Positions 17,633 to 26,904 of a stretch of DNA of 64,000 nt are shown piece by piece. The number at the start of each line of letters is the position of its first letter. Within the stretch, counting starts at the first letter, position 1. A model generated the notes under the pieces. The model was given only the letters and a program-made list of their open reading frames with translations. It had not been told where the DNA came from and made no database searches. The translations under genes were made by a program, and so were the position numbers. The DNA comes from Akkermansiaceae bacterium (GTDB lineage: Bacteria; Verrucomicrobiota; Verrucomicrobiia; Verrucomicrobiales; DEV007), in the NCBI GenBank assembly GCA_024233005.1, contig JACKQE010000003.1, positions 371,469 through 435,468 on the forward strand. Reading direction: 5' to 3'.

Positions 17633-18766
17633 TTACATTCCGGAGCCGTTCATCATCTTCGGTCCCATCATGAAAATGGGGAGGAAGGCGCCGATGAAAA
17701 CGCAGGAAATCAGAACACAGGCAATGAGGAGGGAGAGAATATTGACGGCCCCGGTGAACTGGGCGACCATTTCGTCGGTCTCCTCCTCATACATTTCGGT
17801 GAGCAACTGAAGCTGCACATCCAGCGAGGAGCTGCGTTCACCAATGGAAATCATGTGGGCGACCTGTCCGTCGCAGGAAGTGTACTTCCGGATCGCTTCG
17901 GAAAAAGGCAGACCCGTTTGATGGTACTTGGCCCCGGCTTCCATGAGTTCGTCATACAGAGGGGTTTTCTTGAGCCCCTCGGCGGCGATGGAAATGGACC
18001 GCGCCAACGTGACCCCGTTGGCGTAGAGCATGTTCATCGTGCCGAGGAAGGCCATTTGCCGCATTCCCATGACGAGTTGCCGGAGCAGCCGCCACTTGGC
18101 CATGAGAAAGTTGAGCACGAAATCCCTCACTGGCTGGATCTTGACGACACAGACGGCGAACGTCACAATCCCGATGATAATGAAAGGCCAGGTGATCTGG
18201 ATGACGTGGCTGATCGTGAACATGACCTTGGAGAACTGGTCGGGCTCCTGACGGACGTCCTTGAGCATTTTCTCGACCTGTGGGGTGATCTTGAGCTGCG
18301 CCACGATGAACAGACCGATCAGGATGGAGATGACAATACAGGGCAACAGCGTGGCCTTCTTCAATTTGCTGGCGAATTCCGCCTCCTTTTTGAGACGATG
18401 CGCGATCGCCGCGAAGGCCTTGTCCAATTGGCCGGTGTCGCTCCCGGCCCGGATCAGCGAGATGAATTTGTCGTCGAAGCGGCCGGTTTTGGCAAAGGCC
18501 ACGAAGGCCGGAGCCCCCATGTCGATATGGGTCCGGATCTGGCTGGTGACCTGCCGCACGTCGGCCGACGGATGATCCTGCCCATAGTACTTGAGCGCGT
18601 CCGAAGTGTTGATCCGGGCTTTCAGCATCGAGGCCATGGCCCGTGAAAACTTCACCAGTTCCTGACGGGGAAACTTCTTCAGACTGCCTGTTTTCTTGCC
18701 CGCCGGGACCGCGCTCTGGGGACCGGCGGTCTGAGGCTGAGAGGGAGATGCGGTGGGGACACTCAT
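17633..18766 (-). CDS. Type II secretion/type IV pilus platform protein (PilC/GspF family)
   Basis: A 377-residue polytopic inner-membrane protein with two copies of the T2SSF domain. The first (about 40-165) contains KFSRAMASMLKARINTSDAL and the first helix LPCIVISILIGLFIVAQL. The second (about 230-350) contains MAFLGTMNMLYANGVTLARS and ends with the helix LSLLIACVLISCVFIGAFLP. A third hydrophobic segment lies between (ITWPFIIIGIVTFAVCVV). The PilC family couples the assembly ATPase to pilin extraction from the membrane. It sits 55 bp downstream of pilB, as in most pilus operons. Confidence 0.93.
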   Translation of the reverse strand: MSVPTASPSQPQTAGPQSAVPAGKKTGSLKKFPRQELVKFSRAMASMLKARINTSDALKYYGQDHPSADVRQVTSQIRTHIDMGAPAFVAFAKTGRFDDKFISLIRAGSDTGQLDKAFAAIAHRLKKEAEFASKLKKATLLPCIVISILIGLFIVAQLKITPQVEKMLKDVRQEPDQFSKVMFTISHVIQITWPFIIIGIVTFAVCVVKIQPVRDFVLNFLMAKWRLLRQLVMGMRQMAFLGTMNMLYANGVTLARSISIAAEGLKKTPLYDELMEAGAKYHQTGLPFSEAIRKYTSCDGQVAHMISIGERSSSLDVQLQLLTEMYEEETDEMVAQFTGAVNILSLLIACVLISCVFIGAFLPIFMMGPKMMNGSGM

Positions 18767-18821
18767 GGGAAAGTTGGAGAAATGGGGAAAGCGCGGCGCT
18801 GAAAAATGGGGACCTGGGGGA

Positions 18822-20510
18822 TCATTCGTAAGTCATGTCAATGACCTTGCGGAGGGCATCAAAATCCGTTTTCCCCTGGCTCACCAAGCGCAGCCCGCTC
18901 TCCTTGAGGGAAGGCAGTTTGCCCTGTTTGCGGACTTCGATCTCCAGTTCGTAGGGGCTCATGGTTCCCTTGGAGAGAGCGTCGGACCATTGGGGAGTGA
19001 CGGGGATGATCTCGAGGATCGCGGCCCGTCCGTTGTATCCCCGGTTCTGGCATTCCGGACAGCCGTCGTTGTTTTTGACATAGCACTCCGTGGAGGTCCA
19101 GACGCGGTCGAGATTGAACTTCTCCACTTCCCGTTCCGGAATGCCGGACTTTTTGATTTTGCAGTACGGACAGAGCAGTTTGACGAGGCGCTGGGCACAG
19201 GCGGCCTTCAACGTTTGGGCGATCTTCCAGCGTTCGATCCCGATCTGCTCAAAACGTTCGATGATCTGGGAAGCGCGGGGAGTGTGGATCGTGGTGAGCA
19301 CTTTGTGACCGGTGATGGCCGCTTCGATGGCCAGTTCCGCGGAATCGTGGTCGCGCACCTCACCCATCAGAATGATGTCCGGATCGCTTCGCATGAAGCT
19401 GGTGATCATGGGTTTGAATTCCGATGAATCACGAAGATCGCAATGGATGACGCCCGCGATCTCATCCTCCACCGGATTTTCCAGAGTCAGAATATTGTCC
19501 TCCGGACGGTTCAATTCCCGCAGGATGGCGTTGAGGGTGGTCGACTTCCCCGAGCCCGTGGGCCCCGACATGACAATGATGCCGGCCGGGATGGACATGA
19601 CCTTCTCCAATTCGAAAAGCGTGGATTCATCGAACGCAAGCGACCCCATGCCCAGCTTGGCTTCGAAGTGACTCTTGTCGAGGATACGCATCGTGATGTG
19701 GTAGCCACGGTAGGTCCGGTGCCGCTCATAGCGGATGTCGATGGCCCGGCGAAGGTAGGACACGGTGAAACGTCCCGAGATGCCGGGACGCTTGGTGCGC
19801 TCTTCTGGGGCCAACCCCATCAAATTGAGCATGAACGCGTCAAGACGATCCCGCAGTTTCATCGGAATCTCATATTTCTCCCCCATGTCGCCGTCGACGC
19901 GGTAGCTGTAGTGCACCCGTTCCTTTTCGCACTTGATGTGGACGTCGGAAGCCCGGCGTTTGATGGCCTCGGACATCATCTGGGCGACGAACTGGGTCAA
20001 CGGCTCATCGTAGGAGGTGGTGACGTTGAAGTCCTCGACCCCTTCCCCCATTTCATCCACCTCGATGGCATCGAGATCGGACCGCGAGACGGCGGTGGTT
20101 CGGGAGACGGACTCGATCACCTTGGAGATTTCCGCCACCGGGGTGACGAAGCGGATGACTTCACAGTCGGGAAATTTCTGGTAACAGATGTCCTCCGGAA
20201 CCGCGTCCCACGGATTGGCCACCGCCACGAACAACTGGCCATCAACGAGCCGCAATGGCACGAACATTTCCCGGGTCATGACCTGGGGATCGAACTGCTC
20301 CAGCAGGGTGCGTTCGACGAAGTCTTTGACCTTGAGAAAGACCGGAATGCTGTTGATGTCGGCGATCGCACCGAGGATGCGGCCGTTCGAACACTTGCGG
20401 CCGACATCCTCCTTGGGGCGATCCCTCAGGGAAGGATCATACTCCGAGAGTTTGTCGATGATGACTCCCGTGATGACATCGTTGAATTCAACTCCGTTGC
20501 TTAGATTCAT
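18822..20510 (-). CDS. Type II/IV secretion assembly ATPase (PilB/GspE family)
   Basis: A 562-residue cytoplasmic ATPase that powers pilin polymerisation. It has an N-terminal MshEN-like region (about 1-150), a core with Walker A GPTGSGKST (about residue 320), an Asp-box and Walker B DIILMGEVRD, a His box (TTIHTPRAS), and a C-terminal tetracysteine zinc module (CPYCKIKKSG ... CPECQNRGYNGR). The Cys module marks PilB/GspE rather than PilT. Four-base overlap with the upstream unknown gene (20507-20510), so translation is probably coupled. Confidence 0.94.
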   Translation of the reverse strand: MNLSNGVEFNDVITGVIIDKLSEYDPSLRDRPKEDVGRKCSNGRILGAIADINSIPVFLKVKDFVERTLLEQFDPQVMTREMFVPLRLVDGQLFVAVANPWDAVPEDICYQKFPDCEVIRFVTPVAEISKVIESVSRTTAVSRSDLDAIEVDEMGEGVEDFNVTTSYDEPLTQFVAQMMSEAIKRRASDVHIKCEKERVHYSYRVDGDMGEKYEIPMKLRDRLDAFMLNLMGLAPEERTKRPGISGRFTVSYLRRAIDIRYERHRTYRGYHITMRILDKSHFEAKLGMGSLAFDESTLFELEKVMSIPAGIIVMSGPTGSGKSTTLNAILRELNRPEDNILTLENPVEDEIAGVIHCDLRDSSEFKPMITSFMRSDPDIILMGEVRDHDSAELAIEAAITGHKVLTTIHTPRASQIIERFEQIGIERWKIAQTLKAACAQRLVKLLCPYCKIKKSGIPEREVEKFNLDRVWTSTECYVKNNDGCPECQNRGYNGRAAILEIIPVTPQWSDALSKGTMSPYELEIEVRKQGKLPSLKESGLRLVSQGKTDFDALRKVIDMTYE

Positions 20511-21208
20511 GAGCTGCCAAATTGGCGTTCGCAGAGAAAGTTCCAGGCGGTTCCTTCGGTGGTCATCACCGAAGTGAAGGGGCGGAAGCCGCCTTCGGTC
20601 GTCATCTCAGCATCGATGAGCTGGATGGCAGAAAATGCGGTGACCGGATTGACCGAGGTCACCGTGACAAAGTCGCGTTCGTGAAACTGCACCACCGGGC
20701 ACATCAGCGTCGAACAGATCTCATGCACGGCAGGAAAGTTCTGGTAGAGCTGGGTGGGCTGCTCCACCAATTGCAGAAAATTGCAGTGGATAACCCGGCT
20801 GAACACCGCCTCCCCCATGACCTGGGTCAGGTTGCGGAGCTCTTTCATCGCTTTCTCATCCCAGCGCTCGAAACGGATCGACACGATGAAAGGCAGCATG
20901 TCCATGATTCCCGCCCGCGGAGGCAGATCCCTCACATACATGTCGTAGGAGGAGAGCACACTCTCCTGGGTCTGCCGATCGAGGTAATCATACCGGGTCA
21001 GGTGGGAAAGAGTCATCTCCGCACAGCGCAGCGCGACCGCCCGGAGCCTGGTCTGAAGATTCTGGACACCGGCCGCCGGAGGGGCTTTAGCCGTTTCCTC
21101 TCCCCAATCGACGCCGGAGGCATCGAGAACGAGGCCGTCCAGGGAACTGTTCCGATCCGGCGACGTGGTCGCCGCCTCACCGGTGGCACTAAAAAGGCGC
21201 TTTTCCAT
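20507..21208 (-). CDS. Unknown protein encoded between secretin and PilB
   Basis: A 233-residue soluble-looking protein that I do not recognise. No signal peptide or transmembrane helix is visible. Features are an acidic/Pro-rich N-terminus, then a mixed helix/strand region with FIVSIRFERWDEKAMKELR and FHERDFVTVTSVNPVTAFSA. It starts 37 bp below the secretin stop codon and overlaps pilB by 4 bp (ATGA), so a role in assembling or regulating the pilus ATPase is likely by position alone. The ATG at 21208 is used because earlier frames overlap the secretin coding region. Confidence 0.7.
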   Translation of the reverse strand: MEKRLFSATGEAATTSPDRNSSLDGLVLDASGVDWGEETAKAPPAAGVQNLQTRLRAVALRCAEMTLSHLTRYDYLDRQTQESVLSSYDMYVRDLPPRAGIMDMLPFIVSIRFERWDEKAMKELRNLTQVMGEAVFSRVIHCNFLQLVEQPTQLYQNFPAVHEICSTLMCPVVQFHERDFVTVTSVNPVTAFSAIQLIDAEMTTEGGFRPFTSVMTTEGTAWNFLCERQFGSS

Positions 21209-21245
21209 TCTGGTTGGATATCCTGAACTCCGCAGATCAGTGGTG

Positions 21246-23396
21246 TCAGTTGCGGCGGCGGCCAAAGAGACTGAACCGGCTTTTGCTCTTCGCGGCCGGA
21301 GGGGCCTCCATCTGCTGAGCCTCAGCGGCCGGAGATTCCTCCCTTGAGGCGGCGGTCCGGGTTGCCGGATCTTCCGCCGGGACCGGCGTGGCATCGGCAC
21401 TGACCGGACCGAAGCCCGTCTGATTGATGGCTGCTTCCGGATTCAACGGATGCCGCGAAGGATGGGCCGGGAAGCGGTTGAACATGTTGCCGAGTGTCCA
21501 ACGCATGTTGGTTTCGTAATTGTTGCCCGGATTCTTGCGGTCCGGCCAGGAATGGTCACCCGGAAGCACATGACGCTGTTGCAGCTGCTGGGTCATTTCG
21601 AGGGTCGCGGGCACCGAAACGGGTTCGTAGAGCTTCGGGGTGACGATGAACACGAGGCTGGTGTTTTCCTTCTGTTTGTCGGTCGACTTAAAGAAGAAAT
21701 TGAGGCCCGGGATGTCCCCCAGGATAGGCACCTTGTTGGTCTGGTCACTGTCCGTTTCCTCATAGAACCCACCGATCAGGAGCGAGTAGCCATCGGGAAT
21801 GCGGGCGATCGTCTCCACGGAGGACTCATTGACCCGGGGAAACAGGTTCCCCGACCGGGCTTCGACAAACTCCACGATCTGGGCCGAACGCGGACGCAGC
21901 TTCATGCGGATCGTTTCGTCAGGCAGAATCGTGGGGGTGACGGTCACCGAGACACCGATTTCGCGGGTTTTGGTGGGATCGTCAGTGACGTCCTCGGGAT
22001 CGATGCGGTAGCGCACTTCTTCCGAGATGTTCTGCCCGGCGCTGGTTTCACTGACGGTGCTGACGATGATGGGCACCCGGTCGATGATCGAGATGACTCC
22101 CTGCTCATTGTCCTCGGTGATGAGAGTCGGGCTGGATTCCTGTTGGGCAAGTCCGCCGGCATGCAGCGCATGGAGCACCGCATTGATCTGCAGGGGAGAG
22201 AGCACCAGATTGTTGTTGATGGAATTCTCTGTGTTGGTCGTCACCGAATCGATCTGACTGTTGCTGTCGGTCGTTCCATTGAAGTTATAGGGTGTTGAGG
22301 ACCGCTGGCCGAGCCGGGGAATCCGGTTGGGCGAGACCAGCACGGCGGTGCCGTTCATGGTGGTCCCGTTGGTCGAGGTGAAGCCCTCCGTCATCGTGAC
22401 CACTTTGCTGACGGTGTCGAGTTCGGGAAGATTAAACAGGGCGTTGAGATTCTCCATCGCGGAGAGATTCATTCCGTCCCCAAGAACGGTGCTCCAGTCG
22501 ACCCCGACCCGGTTGCGGGCGTTGCTTTTGATGCGAAGGATCCGGGTTTCGATCGCGATCTGCCGTTTCGGCTGATCCATTTGCTGGAGGATCTCCTGGA
22601 CGAACTTCACCTTTTGTTCGTTGTCCACGATGATCAGCGTGTTGGTTTTGCTCTCGAACTCGACATAGCCGGTGCCAGGGGTCAGCATGGGCTGGATCAT
22701 TGTTTTGATCGCGGTGATGTCGGTCGGACGCAAATAATTGAGTTTGTACTGCAGGGGCTTGGAAGGCAGGTTGCTGGTCTGCGCGGCGGTCAGGGCATAC
22801 ACGGTACCTCCCTTGACCAGCACGGTGACCCCGTACATCATGCCCAACTCCTCCATCTGCTTGACCGGTTCACCATCCCTAAGATGGCCGGTGACCAGAA
22901 AGGTAGGGCCTTCGAGGTCGGCGTTGTGGAAGAATTGCAGTTTGGCCAGCCGGGCCAAGAATTGAAAGACATCGTTGAGCTTGGCGCCGCGGAGCCAGAT
23001 GCCGCCCTCACCGGAGCCATCATCCACGATGGTGGTGGCGGGATCGCCTGGCTGCGCGGGCCCCGTCGCAGTCACTGGCAGAGGGGCCGCATCACTGGCT
23101 GGAGTAAGCGCGGGCGCAGAAATGGTTGGCACAGGAGCCCCACCGGTCAAGGCAGGAGGCGCCCCCGGAACCTTGATTTCCGGACCTGCGGCGGTCTCCT
23201 TGCGTTCTTTTTGCTCGGCTTCAAGTTGCGCGAGAAAATCTTCCACAGGCACCACCGGGGTTGGCTCTTCTTTGGCCGCAGCAGGGACTGGTGAACCAGC
23301 GGGATCAGGTGAGGAAGGTTGCTGACCGAAGGAGAAGGTCGGCACTGCCAGAACGGCAATGGTCAGGAGTGAAAGACGGAAGTGGTACGGTTTCAT
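21246..23396 (-). CDS. Outer-membrane secretin (PilQ/GspD family)
   Basis: A 716-residue secretin. It has a signal peptide (1-24, ending FSFGQ), a Pro/Ala-rich linker (about 25-125), an STN/N0-N1-like module (about 130-205), and a secretin_N/NolW-like module (about 210-290; LIIVDNEQKVKFVQEILQQM). The secretin core (about 400-600) ends with VPILGDIPGLNFFFKSTDK and SLVFIVTPKLYEPV, the family signature. A long C-terminal tail (about 610-716) is rich in Pro/Ala. It forms the outer-membrane channel for the pilus. It has its own AT-rich upstream region (23397-23552) with a candidate promoter and so starts a transcription unit running to 16103. Confidence 0.93.
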   Translation of the reverse strand: MKPYHFRLSLLTIAVLAVPTFSFGQQPSSPDPAGSPVPAAAKEEPTPVVPVEDFLAQLEAEQKERKETAAGPEIKVPGAPPALTGGAPVPTISAPALTPASDAAPLPVTATGPAQPGDPATTIVDDGSGEGGIWLRGAKLNDVFQFLARLAKLQFFHNADLEGPTFLVTGHLRDGEPVKQMEELGMMYGVTVLVKGGTVYALTAAQTSNLPSKPLQYKLNYLRPTDITAIKTMIQPMLTPGTGYVEFESKTNTLIIVDNEQKVKFVQEILQQMDQPKRQIAIETRILRIKSNARNRVGVDWSTVLGDGMNLSAMENLNALFNLPELDTVSKVVTMTEGFTSTNGTTMNGTAVLVSPNRIPRLGQRSSTPYNFNGTTDSNSQIDSVTTNTENSINNNLVLSPLQINAVLHALHAGGLAQQESSPTLITEDNEQGVISIIDRVPIIVSTVSETSAGQNISEEVRYRIDPEDVTDDPTKTREIGVSVTVTPTILPDETIRMKLRPRSAQIVEFVEARSGNLFPRVNESSVETIARIPDGYSLLIGGFYEETDSDQTNKVPILGDIPGLNFFFKSTDKQKENTSLVFIVTPKLYEPVSVPATLEMTQQLQQRHVLPGDHSWPDRKNPGNNYETNMRWTLGNMFNRFPAHPSRHPLNPEAAINQTGFGPVSADATPVPAEDPATRTAASREESPAAEAQQMEAPPAAKSKSRFSLFGRRRN

Positions 23397-23481
23397 GACG
23401 AGAGAGGATCAGCAGACGGGACTCCCGAGCCCGTCAGCGCCAGCTGCCTACTCGGTCGTCAGTTATTCTGATTATTGTTTA

Positions 23482-23509
23482 ATTTTACCATAATTTATTA
23501 AAAATACAA
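23482..23509 (-). promoter_or_regulatory. Candidate sigma-70-type promoter for the secretin-pilB operon
   Basis: On the minus strand TTGTAT (23509-23504) and TAAAAT (23487-23482) are separated by 16 bp inside a markedly AT-rich stretch. The secretin ATG lies about 85 bp downstream. Hexamers match the consensus 4 of 6 and 5 of 6. Confidence 0.4.
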
Positions 23510-23552
23510 CAAAAATCGCCAAATTTTAGGAAAAAACTGTAATTTCCATAAT

Positions 23553-24185
23553 TCAGGGAATGACAATTCCTTTTCTGGTCATTGGAACAATCCCATTCAG
23601 CTCCTCGGCCCCACCTTGGTCTCCAGTGGAGATGCCTGGGGCCATGGCAGCGTTCATCGTATTGCCGGCCCTGACTTCTTCGCCGGTCTCCAAATCTTTC
23701 AGCATGACTCCGGCCGAGCTGATGCTGCTGATCTGAAGTTTGAAGGTGACTTCTCCTTGGCGGACTTCGATCCGGGTGCCTATCGTGGCAATCTGGGCTC
23801 CAATGATGACCTGCTGCCGACTGGGGAGCACTCCGGTGATCTGGATGCGCTGCACGGCTTCCTGCAGCATGGAAGAATCCACCGTGACAGCCTTTTCCTG
23901 TTCAATTACTTTTTCGATTTTTCTGACCGCCAACGGCTTGGTTGGATCCATCGCCAGCCCGAAAGGATCGGCCCGTCGGTCCCGGCGGGCAAGATAAGCA
24001 ACGAGCATCTTGGCACGCTCTCCAGCGGTGATCTTTTGCAGATCCTCAGCGATAGATTGGGCGGCGCTCCCGGACTCTTCACTGCTTGGAGCGGCGGGTG
24101 CGGGATCCGCGGCAAAACTACCCCGAGCCAGGAGGACCAAACCCATCAGGCAGATGGATGATGTTGAAAAAAACGGGTGTTTCAT
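23553..24185 (-). CDS. Exported PilP/GspC-like pilus assembly protein
   Basis: A 210-residue exported protein. A signal peptide is visible (MKHPFFSTSSICLMGLVLLA, ending GSFAADPAP). The C-terminal part carries VIIGAQIATIGTRIEVRQGE, followed by LKDLETGEEVRAGNTMNAAM, resembling the small beta domain of PilP/GspC homology-region proteins that link inner-membrane PilN/O to the secretin. This assignment rests on size, topology and position after the PilM/N- and PilO-like genes. A GTG at 24215 would add ten residues but no signal, so the ATG at 24185 is preferred. Confidence 0.68.
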   Translation of the reverse strand: MKHPFFSTSSICLMGLVLLARGSFAADPAPAAPSSEESGSAAQSIAEDLQKITAGERAKMLVAYLARRDRRADPFGLAMDPTKPLAVRKIEKVIEQEKAVTVDSSMLQEAVQRIQITGVLPSRQQVIIGAQIATIGTRIEVRQGEVTFKLQISSISSAGVMLKDLETGEEVRAGNTMNAAMAPGISTGDQGGAEELNGIVPMTRKGIVIP

Positions 24186-24215
24186 GGGATGCGAGATTTT
24201 CTGGTGGAGGTTCAC

Positions 24216-24779
24216 TCAGCGGCTCTTGTTGTCCTGCCAACTCACATAGGTGGCTTCAATACTCAGCAGAGCTCCGCCTTTTTCAGATTTTGCTTTGGCG
24301 GTGACCTTCATATCATCCAATAGGATCTGAGGCATCCGACGTTCCAATTCTGCCAGCGCATATTGGATCGGCCCGTATCCCCCGTTGAAGGAAATTTTGA
24401 AGCGGGTATAGGGGTTTTCCGAATTGCCAGCGAGACCGCTCCGACCGGCAGGACGCCCCAGCTCGGTCTGTTCAAGTTGGTCCTCGGAAAAACGCCGCTG
24501 AATATCGTTCAGATTCTGGGTTAGATTCTGAACAAATTCTTTGCTAAGGCATTCATCCCAGTATTTCATCATCGCCCGGCGTCCGGGCGTGCCCAGTTGG
24601 GCCTCGATGGAGTCCCCCTCGCGGGCTGTCGTGATGTATTCCTCCCACGCTTTGTCCCGCTTTGCTTCCGTCTTTTGCAGACGGGCGCGGCCATAGAACA
24701 CTCCCCCCACGAGCGCTGCCGCGAGAAGGAAAGGAACAACGTAGCCAAAAAAGAAGACGGATTCGGTATGGCGGTTCAT
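24216..24779 (-). CDS. PilO/GspM-like inner-membrane protein
   Basis: A 187-residue protein with a short cytoplasmic N-terminus, one transmembrane helix (FGYVVPFLLAAALVGGVFYG, about 11-30), a coiled-coil-like charged stretch, and a small periplasmic alpha/beta domain (about 115-187; YTRFKISFNGGYGPIQYALA). This is the typical bitopic topology of PilO. It overlaps the upstream PilM/N-like gene by 4 bp (ATGA) and is followed directly by the PilP-like gene, matching the pilM-N-O-P gene order. Confidence 0.75.
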   Translation of the reverse strand: MNRHTESVFFFGYVVPFLLAAALVGGVFYGRARLQKTEAKRDKAWEEYITTAREGDSIEAQLGTPGRRAMMKYWDECLSKEFVQNLTQNLNDIQRRFSEDQLEQTELGRPAGRSGLAGNSENPYTRFKISFNGGYGPIQYALAELERRMPQILLDDMKVTAKAKSEKGGALLSIEATYVSWQDNKSR

Positions 24780-26608
24780 GGGGCCGGTGGGGGTGCGGTG
24801 ATGTTCAGCGACAGGCGGTCTGCCGGGGAAACTTCGTGTCGGATGCGGAGCTCAAACTCGACCCGGTAGAAACGGGCCAGTTCGGTGGGAAATTCCGGCG
24901 ACGCCGGCATTTGACCTTGACGTTGCTGAAGCGTCACCTCCACATTGCGGTTCTCTCCGCTGATCAGTGTGGCGGTGGCAGTGGCTTTGGCAATGTCATC
25001 AAGATGGGCCGCGATGTAGGCCTTGCTTCCCAGCTTTGAGAGTTGTGCCTGTCCTTCCGTCCGGGCAAAGCCCTTGATGGTCCATTCCCGGTAGAAGCCG
25101 GCCCTGGATTTTTCCTTTTCGTCCGACAAGGCTCCGGTGTCGTATTTGAACTCTGACACCACGATCCCGGACTCTTCAGGAATCAGACTGAGAGGCACTT
25201 CCATGGCCAGCCAGCCTTCACTGCGCCGGGTCATGAGGTTCTCCCAGTAGGTGAGGCGCTCTTTTTCCTTTTTCAGATTTTCGTGGCGTTCCTTGGAAGC
25301 TCTGGCATCCACTTCAGAAAGTTGCCAGGAATCGCGGGAAACGGTCTTGAAAACGCCCCATCCAGTCCAGACCATGAGAGCCAGGACAGCTACCGTCAGG
25401 GCCGATTTGAACCATTTGGAGAGCCGCAACAGCTCAAAGTCTTTCTGGCCCGGGCAGGCATCCTTTTCCTTCCGGGAGAGGCCGAAGAAATTCTGCATCG
25501 CCCAGCCTCCGGCAAGCTGCTGAAATGTCTCGGTGGCCATGCGTGGCGCGGAGACATGGAGGGCCTGGACGGTGGCTTCGTCGCCAATGGCCATTTCCAT
25601 GCGTCCCCCGGCGATTTCCCCGAAATCCTTGATCGTCGACGCCACGGTGAAGCCGATGTTGAACCGGGGACGATTTTCGAAATAGCGCTCAAGGTCCGGG
25701 ACCAAGCCATGAGGTGACGTGGGCGCCATCTGGATGATGTGGACTTCCGGATTGGGAAGTTTGAGCAGCGCGCTGGAATTGACCAAGGCCTCCCCCAGCC
25801 CGCTCGGATGCTCCAAGCCCCCCCGGTGCTGGAGCGACCGGAGCAGCATCAGCTCACCCTTGGGACCGATCGCGGCGAGGGCACTGAAGCGCCGGTAGAG
25901 AAACACAAAAATGCTGCCGACCTTGAGATCCTCGTGCACCGCCATGAGCGGAGCCAGCCGCAACGCTTCGAGTGGCGCACAATAGCCGGCCACAATGACC
26001 GGAACGCCCATCGTCTTGCCACATTCTCCGATGCGGTCGATCAAGCCCTGAAAGCGCCGGCTCACCTGAATGGCGAAGGAACGGCGCTCTTCCTCTTTCA
26101 AGCCCCATCCGGGGATAAGGCGCCAGGAATTCAGCGCCCGGTCCACCGTGGCATCCCCCAGCGCCGAGGCCGGATCATTGGCCAGCAACTCATTGAGGGT
26201 CTCGGGATCTTCCTCCTGGGAATGCTCGGGGGCCAGTTCGTTGACCGAAAACTCATCAGCCAGGTGGACCACCACGCCCAGCGATCGGGCGCGACCGCCC
26301 AATCCCGGATGCGTCAGGCAGGCTTTGAGGGCCTTCCCGATCTCTTCGCCGGCTGCGGCATCACGGAAACCTTCTCCTTTGAGGAGTTCGGGTGAAAGGT
26401 CGGGACCGGCTTCCCAACGTTTGGCCTTCTTGTCAAAGACCGCACTCTGACAGGTGACGCCATCAAGCCAGAGGTGCCACTGTCGGTCCAGTTGGTACGG
26501 TTCCCGGAACCAGTCGGGATTTTTCCCCAGACTGGAATTTTTCAAAAGCTGATTGGCTTGGCGGTAGACCTGCCAGTAGTTCAGTTCCGAGGGATGGGTG
26601 ACCTTCAT
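24776..26608 (-). CDS. PilM/PilN-like fusion protein (GspL-like)
   Basis: A 610-residue bitopic protein. The large cytoplasmic N-terminal part (about 1-400) is consistent with an actin-like PilM/GspL-type domain, although the classical phosphate motifs are not obvious to me. One transmembrane helix follows (SALTVAVLALMVWTGWGVF, about 410-430), then a periplasmic coiled coil (about 435-475) and a ferredoxin-like PilN-type domain (about 480-590). PilM and PilN are usually separate proteins that interact at the cytoplasm/membrane border, whereas here they would be joined in one chain, the organisation of GspL in type II secretion. It overlaps the PilO-like gene by 4 bp, and is downstream of the pilin terminator. 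Confidence 0.7.
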   Translation of the reverse strand: MKVTHPSELNYWQVYRQANQLLKNSSLGKNPDWFREPYQLDRQWHLWLDGVTCQSAVFDKKAKRWEAGPDLSPELLKGEGFRDAAAGEEIGKALKACLTHPGLGGRARSLGVVVHLADEFSVNELAPEHSQEEDPETLNELLANDPASALGDATVDRALNSWRLIPGWGLKEEERRSFAIQVSRRFQGLIDRIGECGKTMGVPVIVAGYCAPLEALRLAPLMAVHEDLKVGSIFVFLYRRFSALAAIGPKGELMLLRSLQHRGGLEHPSGLGEALVNSSALLKLPNPEVHIIQMAPTSPHGLVPDLERYFENRPRFNIGFTVASTIKDFGEIAGGRMEMAIGDEATVQALHVSAPRMATETFQQLAGGWAMQNFFGLSRKEKDACPGQKDFELLRLSKWFKSALTVAVLALMVWTGWGVFKTVSRDSWQLSEVDARASKERHENLKKEKERLTYWENLMTRRSEGWLAMEVPLSLIPEESGIVVSEFKYDTGALSDEKEKSRAGFYREWTIKGFARTEGQAQLSKLGSKAYIAAHLDDIAKATATATLISGENRNVEVTLQQRQGQMPASPEFPTELARFYRVEFELRIRHEVSPADRLSLNITAPPPAP

Positions 26609-26904
26609 GCGAATGGAAAAGGAAGAGGGGAGGATTGACTGGCAGGAAAGTTGGCCCAGACTCTTGGATCAAGGGTCCGCGGCCCGCCGGTGGGGAGGTC
26701 GCAAGTCCGACCCACCCTGGATTCCGCGGTCGCCACAGAGCGGCAGCCGCGGAAGCCAACGTGGTGAAGAATGCCTGGAAAGAAAAGAACTGCCCCCCGG
26801 GATAGGACCGAAAGGCAGTTCCAGAGTAACCTGTCCAACTGGGCTCCCCCTCCACCAGACCTCAAGGGTGGTAGAAAGAGAGCACGGCCGGAGTGGATCA
26901 GGAA
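26609..26904. other. Non-coding gap between major pilin and PilM/N-like gene
   Basis: This stretch of about 296 bp has no supported gene. It holds the major pilin terminator (26779-26822) and presumably the promoter of the pilMN-O-P-like genes. I see no clear -35/-10 pair. Confidence 0.6.
26779..26822 (-). terminator. Rho-independent terminator of the major pilin gene
   Basis: A perfect 8-bp stem (GAACTGCC at 26787-26794 with GGCAGTTC at 26814-26821). On the minus strand it is followed by a T-rich run (complement of AAAGAAAA, 26779-26786). It lies about 80 bp beyond the pilin stop codon. Confidence 0.8.
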
